A DNA stretch of 64,000 nt, from NCBI RefSeq assembly GCF_002915595.1, contig NZ_PQGG01000012.1, positions 1-64,000 on the forward strand, read 5' to 3'. Made by a program: the position numbers and the translations under genes. This DNA comes from Zhongshania marina (lineage in GTDB: Bacteria; Pseudomonadota; Gammaproteobacteria; Pseudomonadales; Spongiibacteraceae). The notes under the pieces are model-generated. The model ran no database searches. It had not been told where the DNA came from and saw only the letters and a list, made by a program, of their open reading frames with translations. Positions 57,186-64,000 of the stretch are shown piece after piece; position 1 is the first letter of the stretch, and each line of letters opens with the position of its first letter.

Positions 57186-60080
57186 TTACTTAAGGGTCGC
57201 CAAAAACTCGATAGTCTTAGCGCGGCGAGCCTCAGCAATTTCCTCAGGGGTTTCCACAACAATTTTTTCGTCAGGGATGATCTTGAACAATGGCTGACCT
57301 TTCTTAATGATCACACCATCACCCTCAACCAAAACCTTGTCGATAGTACCGGAGAACGGCGCCACTACTTTGTTGAACATCTTCATAACTTCAACAATGT
57401 AAAGGGTGTCGCCCGCTTCGAAATGGTCGCCGGCGTTCACAAATACGTCCATACCTGGCGCTTCACGGGGGTAGAACATACCACCACTTGCTGCCAAGAC
57501 TTCGTCTGATTTCGCTGCTGGTGGCGGTACCAAAACTTTGGCCATACGCTTTTGCAGCGCTTCATCAGTAAGACGATCTGGAATATTAATACTTAAATCA
57601 GCGTTAACACTCAATTCACAGAAGCCAGTTTTGTCAGCTATATACGCCAGCACTGACAAGACTTCCGTACCTGCAAAGTAACCGGCGTGGGCGCTGCGCA
57701 CCGCAGCCCATTGCTCCGCGCTAAAGCCTTTAGGTGCTTTGTCAGACGCAAGAAGCGCCTCAAGCGCAGGGAAATCCGCCGCATCGACTTTTTCATTTAG
57801 CGCTTTATAGAAACTAACAGCCGAGCTCAATATCTCGTGATCGTGATCCCAGATCATGTAACGGGCAGGTTTACCCGTTTCAAAATCCATATTGAGGTAG
57901 TGATACAGCTTGTCTAGCAGTTCAATAGGGTTAACGGCCCATTTGATTTTGCCGTTTTCAATCTGCAGGCTGTTTTTATTCATGCTCAGCCAGCCAGCCA
58001 TATAGTGCGGCTCAGCGAACAAGCGCTCCAGCGGACGGGTCATCAGCAGCTTTTTGGCGTCGAGTGCTTCTGCCCAAGCCGCTGCGTTGTGACCGGCTTG
58101 ACTGACATAGCGCTGGCGAATTTCTGCATAGGCAACGTCTAGGTCGATTTGGTTGGCCTGCTCTTTCAACAAGCCTACCGCCGTCAAATAAGGCACGATA
58201 AAACGGGTTGAAGGACGTGCGTTTATGCCGTTGCCAATAAACCAGTGAACCAAACCGTAGTGGAATTCTAGGTTTGTCGCTAAATCCTTACCACGCAGTT
58301 CAGTGCGGCGCAGAATCTCTGCCAGACGCTGGTAGCTTGCCAGACGGGTTTCACCAGTCGTCAGCAATAAGGCAATATTCGAGTCATACGCACCGGCAAG
58401 GTGGTATTTCATGAATACGTCGGTATCTGGGTTATGGGTAGAAATACCTTGGTCATCACGGATTTCACCAGGAATCGCATTTGACCAGTTTTCAATTACG
58501 CCGCCAGCATGGGGCTGCAGCGCTTGGTTGGTCGCGTTCATACGCGCTTCAACCGAGGTTTTTTCCCGCAAAATACGCGTTGGCTTAGGTAATCTTTTAC
58601 CGTGACGCGCCAATAACACCATCACTTCAACCAAGCTTTCTGCGATGAAGTAATCACCCGAGTCGTCTGGGTTGGTGAACTTGAGCTTGTAGCAAAGCTC
58701 GGTAACTCGGTGCTCTACCTGGATACGGGTATTCATTTCCATGAAGTAATGAGACTCACCGTCGACGATACACTCAAAGGTGCCGACCGAGTCCAATTTC
58801 ACCGCTTCACCAAAAACCGCGCCCTCGTGTTCCATGCGCTGCAATATCACGAGATCTTTCTTGAGTTGCTCCGCTTCGTCTTTGCTACCCGCCGCTTCCG
58901 CAACTGCAATAGCCGCTTCCAACTCTTCTTCTGTAACAGACACCTCTAACAGCTTTTGCTCGTGCATTTGCAATGAACAGTCGCGACCACCCATCGTCAT
59001 ACACCATTCGCCATTACCCACCACCTGAATTTCTTGGTGACGGGTGGTGTCGATATTCATTTCGATAAGAACGTTTTTGTTGTCGCCCACACCATTGGTT
59101 TTAAGTTCGATCAAACATTCTTGTACCAGTGATGGGACCTTGGCAGCCGCTTTTTCTACTTTTTCTTCAATCGTCGCACCTTCATACGAATTGGCAGACT
59201 GAAGAATACGCTGGCCTTTACCACCGCCACCGGCAATGGCTTTAAGGCGGAAACGGTTGTTTGGCTTTTCTGCCAACATACGCTTGGCTTCAACTTGTAA
59301 GGCAAGACCAATATCCGCAGCAGTAATAATATCGATACCGGCAGCGTAAGATGCAGCCAGCAAAGCGAGTGCTTTTTCTTCTGCATCTTTACATGCAGCA
59401 AAATCGACATCTAGGTTATTGTCTTTCGCGCACTTCTCTAGGCCGTCAACGCCGTATTTGGCGAATAGCGCCAAGCTGGTTGCGTTGTTCACACCGGGCG
59501 TAACCGATACGCCAGTTTCCAAGGCGGTGCGTTTTGCCTGATCTTTCATACCGGCGGATTTTTGAGTGAAAGAGCAAGGCCCAATAAAATTCAGCCCAGC
59601 TTTTTCCATTGATTCCACCATTTCGGCGTCTTCCGACATAAAACCATAGCCGGCGAAAATAGCGTTGTAGCCATTATCGTAGGCAATGCGGATGATCTGC
59701 TGAATACGGCGAATACGCTCTTCCTTGGTGGCACCTGTGTAATCCGGCACGCGGTGAACGCGGTTTGGATCAGTCAGGGTGCGCAGCTCAGGTGCCAAAG
59801 CATTGGTATAAGTAATGGAGTCTTTTTCTGAGAGCAAAATACCGTAGTGGTTTATGCCCATTTCGTCGAAGACATCCATCGCTTCTTTACGAATTGGGCC
59901 ACGGCAAATTATCAATGGTTTCAAATCATTACAGGCGAAACTTCTAGTCCATGCTGTGTTTGATTTAGCGAGCTGACGGTCCTTGTGCACCATCGGATTG
60001 TTTAGGTAGTAATTGTTACTTGCTTGCACGTCGAATAACCTCGTTAGCGAATCGTCTTGAGTCAATGAATTACGGAACAT
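57186..60080 (-). CDS. Acyl-CoA (propionyl-CoA) carboxylase biotin carboxylase/carrier subunit, enlarged
   Basis: 964 residues, well above the usual 650-720 of PccA-type subunits. The order is an atypical N-terminal extension (1-52), a biotin carboxylase with preATP-grasp and ATP-grasp parts (IFAGYGFMSEDAEMVE, NFIGPCSFTQKSAGMKDQAKRTA, AIAGGGGKGQRI, MNTRIQVEHRVTELCYKLKF), a long helical middle (about 600-850), and a biotinyl domain. The biotin attachment Lys is at about 900 in VEVMKMFNKV, followed by an unusual 30-residue charged tail. Within the ATP-grasp region there is an inserted segment (about 215-245). Co-transcription with the carboxyltransferase (18-bp gap), epimerase and mutase points to propionyl-CoA as substrate. 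A broader acyl-CoA range is possible. Confidence 0.86.
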   Translation of the reverse strand: MFRNSLTQDDSLTRLFDVQASNNYYLNNPMVHKDRQLAKSNTAWTRSFACNDLKPLIICRGPIRKEAMDVFDEMGINHYGILLSEKDSITYTNALAPELRTLTDPNRVHRVPDYTGATKEERIRRIQQIIRIAYDNGYNAIFAGYGFMSEDAEMVESMEKAGLNFIGPCSFTQKSAGMKDQAKRTALETGVSVTPGVNNATSLALFAKYGVDGLEKCAKDNNLDVDFAACKDAEEKALALLAASYAAGIDIITAADIGLALQVEAKRMLAEKPNNRFRLKAIAGGGGKGQRILQSANSYEGATIEEKVEKAAAKVPSLVQECLIELKTNGVGDNKNVLIEMNIDTTRHQEIQVVGNGEWCMTMGGRDCSLQMHEQKLLEVSVTEEELEAAIAVAEAAGSKDEAEQLKKDLVILQRMEHEGAVFGEAVKLDSVGTFECIVDGESHYFMEMNTRIQVEHRVTELCYKLKFTNPDDSGDYFIAESLVEVMVLLARHGKRLPKPTRILREKTSVEARMNATNQALQPHAGGVIENWSNAIPGEIRDDQGISTHNPDTDVFMKYHLAGAYDSNIALLLTTGETRLASYQRLAEILRRTELRGKDLATNLEFHYGLVHWFIGNGINARPSTRFIVPYLTAVGLLKEQANQIDLDVAYAEIRQRYVSQAGHNAAAWAEALDAKKLLMTRPLERLFAEPHYMAGWLSMNKNSLQIENGKIKWAVNPIELLDKLYHYLNMDFETGKPARYMIWDHDHEILSSAVSFYKALNEKVDAADFPALEALLASDKAPKGFSAEQWAAVRSAHAGYFAGTEVLSVLAYIADKTGFCELSVNADLSINIPDRLTDEALQKRMAKVLVPPPAAKSDEVLAASGGMFYPREAPGMDVFVNAGDHFEAGDTLYIVEVMKMFNKVVAPFSGTIDKVLVEGDGVIIKKGQPLFKIIPDEKIVVETPEEIAEARRAKTIEFLATLK

Positions 60081-60098
60081 ATACCTACACCGCGAGAA

Positions 60099-61832
60099 TT
60101 AATGGAATTCCCGCTGCGTGCCACTCATAGGCTCAGGCTTATAAGCCTTGAGGTGCAGTTCCAGTTGTTCACCCAATACCTTGCGCAGGTCAGAGGGCAT
60201 GACGATCTGGGATATTGATCCCAGGCTTAGTGCTTCATTCGGATTCATCAGCTCACGCTCATAGCGTTGGGTCAGTAGCAATTCTTCCTGCTTCTGCCAC
60301 GCCGCTACAGCGTCTTTTGCAGCTGCGGCAGCTTCTGACTCAGGCATTCCAGCCTTCACATTTTGCGCGGTGAGTTCCGCAATTTTTGGTTTCACAGAGG
60401 TCCGTATTTTGCGCACCTCGTCTTTATAAACATATTCAACACCCGCTGGCCCCATAACCGCCAAACGGGTTGTTGGCAGCGCACAGACAAAATCTGCACC
60501 CGTTGGGTAGTTGTTGAATGCCGCGTAGGCGCCACCAAAAGCGTTGCGAACAATCATCAGGAAACGCGGAGTGCGAAGATCAATGATCGCATCTAGCATA
60601 GCGCGACCAGCTTGAACGATACCGCCCGCCTCCTGCTCTTTGCCAGGCAGGAAGCCCGTGGTGTCTTCCATAAAGATCACTGGGATGTTGTACACATTAC
60701 AGAAGCGGATGAAGCGCGCGTTTTTATACGCCGCATCAATATCGATCTGACCAGAGGCAACCGCCGAGTTATTGGCCACAAAACCGACGACGTTACCGCC
60801 CATACGACCCAGCGCGCAGACAGTGTTACGAGCGCGCTCAGGCTGAATTTCAAAGAAATCGCCGTGATCACACATCTGCTGAATGATAATGCTGATATCA
60901 AATGGGGTGTTAAAACCAGTGGGGCTGTTAAAGGCTTTCTTCAATAACAGGTCAATATCCCAAGTTTTACGGCTGATTGGGTCAGAGGTGGGCTGAAAGG
61001 CAGGCGCTTCAGCGCTGTTGTTCGGCAAATAGTTCAGCAGTTCTTTTACTTTGCGCAATGCCGCCACTTCGTCAGGCACAACAAAGTCAGTCACACCCGA
61101 TTTAGAGTGGACACTAGGACCACCTAGCTCATCGGCAGTGACGTCTTCACCAAGCACCGATTTAACAACGCCGGGGCCAGTCAAACCAAAAAAGGTTTCA
61201 TTGGGTTGAATAACGAATGAGCCTTGACGCGGCAAATAAGAACCACCGCCCGCATTGTAGCCAAACATGCACATAATTGACGGTACAACGCCGTTGATAT
61301 GACGCAGTGCGGTAAAGGCTTCTGCGTAGCCGTCCAAACCACCCACACCGGCGGGAATGTATGCACCGGCAGAGTCATTCATGCCAACAAGCGGAATACC
61401 AAGCTTGCCTGCAAGTTTAAACAGATTAGCCAACTTGCTACCGTTGGTTGCGTCCATAGAGCCGGCGCGAACGGTGAAGTCGTGGCCATACATGGCCACA
61501 TCGCGGCCATTTACTTTAACGATAGCGGTCACCAAAGACGCGCCATCTAAATTCTTACCCCAGTTTTGGTAAAGGATTTTAGCTTCAGTGCCGGCATCAG
61601 CCAGTACATCAATCCTTTCCCAAATGGTCATACGCTTCTTTTCATGCTGCTTTTGAATGCCTTTAACACCGGCCATTTTCTTAGGACGTTGTTGAAGATC
61701 ATAACCAGCTTGAAGCGCTGCTTCGTATAAACCAGGATCGTAATCGATTTGACCAGGGACGGTGAACTCGAGCTCTGCTTTCGTCTCGAAGGGGTTTTCC
61801 AGTGAGGGTATCGTCGTAGCTATTTTTGTCAT
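60099..61832 (-). CDS. Acyl-CoA (propionyl-CoA) carboxylase carboxyltransferase subunit
   Basis: About 577 residues from ATG 61832 (GGAA 9 bp upstream); ATG 61853 is also possible. Two crotonase-like halves are visible. The N half includes [24 protein letters not shown] and [33 protein letters not shown]. The C half includes [46 protein letters not shown] and [36 protein letters not shown]. It is longer than standard PccB (510-540) because of N-terminal and C-terminal additions (Ala/Glu-rich region about 515-545). First gene of the propionyl-CoA to succinyl-CoA operon. Confidence 0.9.
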   Translation of the reverse strand: MTKIATTIPSLENPFETKAELEFTVPGQIDYDPGLYEAALQAGYDLQQRPKKMAGVKGIQKQHEKKRMTIWERIDVLADAGTEAKILYQNWGKNLDGASLVTAIVKVNGRDVAMYGHDFTVRAGSMDATNGSKLANLFKLAGKLGIPLVGMNDSAGAYIPAGVGGLDGYAEAFTALRHINGVVPSIMCMFGYNAGGGSYLPRQGSFVIQPNETFFGLTGPGVVKSVLGEDVTADELGGPSVHSKSGVTDFVVPDEVAALRKVKELLNYLPNNSAEAPAFQPTSDPISRKTWDIDLLLKKAFNSPTGFNTPFDISIIIQQMCDHGDFFEIQPERARNTVCALGRMGGNVVGFVANNSAVASGQIDIDAAYKNARFIRFCNVYNIPVIFMEDTTGFLPGKEQEAGGIVQAGRAMLDAIIDLRTPRFLMIVRNAFGGAYAAFNNYPTGADFVCALPTTRLAVMGPAGVEYVYKDEVRKIRTSVKPKIAELTAQNVKAGMPESEAAAAAKDAVAAWQKQEELLLTQRYERELMNPNEALSLGSISQIVMPSDLRKVLGEQLELHLKAYKPEPMSGTQREFH

Positions 61833-62197
61833 GCCTGTCAGTTCCAGCTGCATTTCATTTATAGGTAACCCGCGCTCATACCGCAAGCATTGACACTTTG
61901 ATGTGTGGGCTAGAGTGAGATTCTTCGATCCCTATCACTGCTTGTTTATCAAAGGGGCATTACGCCAGCTGACATATTGAACTGCGGATGAATGAGAATA
62001 ACCGTTCTGTGTGGTGCGATGACGGCTTGGTGTTTCTCAAAGCGGCGGCTAACATTACTGGCAAAGGGCCTCTCTGTCAATCCAAACGGCCGTCCTGAGA
62101 CTTTGCTCAATTAGATAAAACACTAGATTTTTCAGCCTCATAGCACGTAAAATCGCCATCTACCAGTAGCGTTTGACCGACCACCGAGCAACATCCC
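61833..62197. other. 365-bp divergent spacer between the carboxylase operon and pabB
   Basis: No gene, RNA or convincing hairpin is seen. It must hold the promoters of the propionate operon (-) and of pabB (+). No regulator gene adjoins it. Confidence 0.5.
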
Positions 62198-63553
62198 ATG
62201 GCTAGCCTTCGTCGCATATTGTTACCCTACACCTGCGACAGCTGTGCCCTATTTGCAAAGCTTAAACACCTCCCTTTTCCGGTTTTTCTAGACAGTGCCG
62301 CACCATTTAGCGACTACGGTCGTTTCGATATTATTTGCGCTCAGCCGGAAAAGATAATTTCATTTAAATCAAATAATTATGAAAACATTGATACATTCTT
62401 GTTTAATAGTGAAAAGCTTTTAAAGACTGTTAGCGACACCTACCTTCACGCCGATGACCTTCCTTTCTGTGGGGGGGCTATTGGCTATTTGAGCTACAAT
62501 TTTGGCGAACTCAGCCTCGGTAAACGCGAACCAGCAACAACCAGCACGACCGCCTATCCACCTGAGGCCCACATTGGTATTTATCCTTGGGTCATTGTGG
62601 TAGACCATGAACGCCAGCGCTGTGAATTGGTAGCACAAGCCAGCCTTAGCGAGCAAAGCTTGGCGGAAATAGAACGGTTGATTTTGAATGAGCTTGAAAC
62701 GCCGACTGAGCTGCTGCCATTCAAACTTAACGGCGAATTTAATAGCTCATTAAATGCGACCAAATATCAACAGGCCTTCAAGCGTATTCAAGACTACATC
62801 CGCGCCGGTGATTGCTACCAGATCAACCTTACCCGTGCCTTCAGCGCGCCCTATGAGGGCGATTCTTGGCAGGCATACCGAGGACTAAGGGAAGCGGCAG
62901 CGGCGCCCTACTCGGCCTACATTGACCTAGGTGAAAGCCAAATTTTGAGTTTCTCTCCCGAGCGCTTGCTGTCAGCCAATAACGCCGCCCTGCAAACTCA
63001 ACCCATTAAAGGCACCGCAGCCCGCGATCCTGACCCAGACAAAGATCTGGCTTTGGCCAAGGCACTGCAACAAAGCACTAAGAATCGCGCAGAGAACGTG
63101 ATGATTGTCGATCTGCTACGCAATGACTTCAGCAAAAGCTGCGTGGCCGCCTCTGTTAAAACGGAACAACTTTGCGAATTGCAGAGCTTTCGCACCGTAC
63201 ACCATTTAGTGAGCACCGTGTCTGGCCAATTACGACCAGATTGCTCTCCCTTTAATGCTTTGTTGAACTGTTTTCCTGGAGGATCTATCACCGGCGCCCC
63301 CAAACATCGTGCAATGGAAATCATTCGAGAAATCGAACCACATCAGCGCGGCGTGTATTGCGGAAGCATTTTCTATTTAGGTGCTGGCGGAAAAATGGAC
63401 AGCAATATCACCATCCGCAGCTTTGTGTGTGCAGATAATACAATTACCGGGTGGGCGGGAGGCGGCATTGTGGCCGATTCAGATGTCGATGAGGAATTTG
63501 TCGAAACGGAAACAAAAATCGGCAAGCTCCTGCAGGCGCTTGCCGATTTATAG
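62198..63553 (+). CDS. pabB: Aminodeoxychorismate synthase component I
   Basis: Makes 4-amino-4-deoxychorismate from chorismate and ammonia (from PabA) for folate synthesis. 451 residues with the chorismate-binding domain: GDCYQINLTRAF, SFSPERLL, IKGTAARDPDPDKD, NRAENVMIVDLLRND, GGSITGAPKHRAMEIIREIEP and GRGVYCGSI-like (QRGVYCGSIFYL). The Lys in PIKGT separates PabB from anthranilate synthase TrpE, which has Ala there. The neighbouring thrH gene on the other strand is the same arrangement as in Pseudomonas. Confidence 0.93.
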   Translation: MASLRRILLPYTCDSCALFAKLKHLPFPVFLDSAAPFSDYGRFDIICAQPEKIISFKSNNYENIDTFLFNSEKLLKTVSDTYLHADDLPFCGGAIGYLSYNFGELSLGKREPATTSTTAYPPEAHIGIYPWVIVVDHERQRCELVAQASLSEQSLAEIERLILNELETPTELLPFKLNGEFNSSLNATKYQQAFKRIQDYIRAGDCYQINLTRAFSAPYEGDSWQAYRGLREAAAAPYSAYIDLGESQILSFSPERLLSANNAALQTQPIKGTAARDPDPDKDLALAKALQQSTKNRAENVMIVDLLRNDFSKSCVAASVKTEQLCELQSFRTVHHLVSTVSGQLRPDCSPFNALLNCFPGGSITGAPKHRAMEIIREIEPHQRGVYCGSIFYLGAGGKMDSNITIRSFVCADNTITGWAGGGIVADSDVDEEFVETETKIGKLLQALADL

Positions 63554-63560
63554 CGTGAAC

Positions 63561-64000
63561 TTACAGGCTTAGATTACGATTTGAAGCCTTAATAAACTCT
63601 AATTTCAATGCTTCGTAGTCATGCACCGCAGGGAATTGCGGAAACTCGCGAATCACATTATCTGGCGCCTTAAATAAAATACCCGCATCAGCCTCAGCCA
63701 ACATGGTGGTGTCGTTATAGGAATCACCAGCGGCGATAATACGGTAGTAAAGGGTTTTAAGCGCCAATACCGACTGACGCTTTGGGTTTACTTGGCGGAT
63801 GCGGTAGTCAACAACTTTGCCAAGGCTATCAGTTTCTAATTTATGGCAGAGCAATGTCGGCCAACCAAGCTGCTTCATCAGCGGTGCGGCAAATTCGTAG
63901 AATGTATCTGACAAAATAATGACCTGAAAACGCTCACGCAGCCAATCCAGAAACTCTCGCGCCCCCTCCATTGGCGACATATCGGCAATCACTTCTTGAA
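63561..64000 (-). CDS. thrH: Phosphoserine phosphatase / homoserine phosphotransferase ThrH, partial
   Basis: A HAD-superfamily enzyme that dephosphorylates phosphoserine and can transfer the phosphate to homoserine. The C-terminal 146 or so residues are in the window and the frame runs off the right edge, so the N-terminal DxD motif is missing only because of the window limit. Visible are motif II region ILSDTFYEFAAPLMKQLGWPTLLCHKLE (in part), the motif III Lys in PKRQSV and motif IV AAGDSYNDTTML, then ILFKAPDNVIREFPQFPAV, which is nearly identical to the P. aeruginosa protein as remembered. It is convergent with pabB with a 7-bp gap. Confidence 0.93.
   Translation of the reverse strand, partial: QEVIADMSPMEGAREFLDWLRERFQVIILSDTFYEFAAPLMKQLGWPTLLCHKLETDSLGKVVDYRIRQVNPKRQSVLALKTLYYRIIAAGDSYNDTTMLAEADAGILFKAPDNVIREFPQFPAVHDYEALKLEFIKASNRNLSL

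Overview
The window comes from the chromosome of a gammaproteobacterium. Gene order strongly recalls Pseudomonas aeruginosa: nhaB, fimL, dnaQ, rnhA, a methyltransferase, gloB, mltD and a peptide ABC transporter; then nfuA and metH; cysI with a DUF934 gene; and pabB with thrH. The moderate GC content, a marine-style TonB receptor, the ETF system and a complete propionyl-CoA/methylmalonyl-CoA operon fit a marine lineage such as Cellvibrionales/Spongiibacteraceae. That placement is inference from gene content, not from a marker phylogeny.

Layout. Bases 1-3605 are accessory DNA. A complete IS982-type insertion sequence (1-972) abuts a 5'-truncated CzcA/CusA-type metal efflux pump, and a tyrosine recombinase faces it. 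From 3.7 kb onward the DNA looks like core genome. First comes an envelope pair, eptA overlapping a PAP2 phosphatase, with a PmrA-like direct repeat upstream. Next are nhaB, an orphan GspG-like pseudopilin, sohB, a membrane protein of unknown function and fimL. The dnaQ-rnhA-methyltransferase cluster follows and is divergent from gloB, mltD and the five-gene Yej-type oligopeptide transporter (14-23 kb). Then come an AraC-type regulator, two different phosphatases, rlmG, a luciferase-like oxidoreductase, rlmD with a small secreted-protein gene overlapping its start, and a DAHP synthase (23-30 kb).

From 30 to 41 kb lie a three-gene thioesterase/ychJ/endonuclease operon, nfuA, B12-dependent metH, a DUF2970 gene, an unlisted 39-residue membrane-protein gene, cysI with its DUF934 partner, a Kef-type antiporter and a YceI protein. 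From 41 to 52 kb are the divergent etfBA and ETF:ubiquinone oxidoreductase genes, ppsA divergent from its regulator ppsR, a patatin-like lipase and a TonB-dependent receptor.

The right end (52.9-61.8 kb) is one minus-strand operon that converts propionyl-CoA to succinyl-CoA: carboxyltransferase, an unusually long biotin carboxylase/carrier, epimerase, B12-dependent mutase, the mutase chaperone MeaB and a hotdog thioesterase. Together with the ETF branch it suggests use of odd-chain, branched or sterol-like substrates. Two B12 enzymes (MetH and the mutase) make cobalamin important to this organism. The window ends with pabB and a partial thrH.

No tRNA, rRNA, CRISPR array or clear defence system was seen. 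The items most worth checking are the PmrA-like box at eptA, the 39-residue ORF, the long perfect hairpin near 45.4 kb, the TCTGAC-rich spacer inside the mutase operon, and the enlarged biotin carboxylase.
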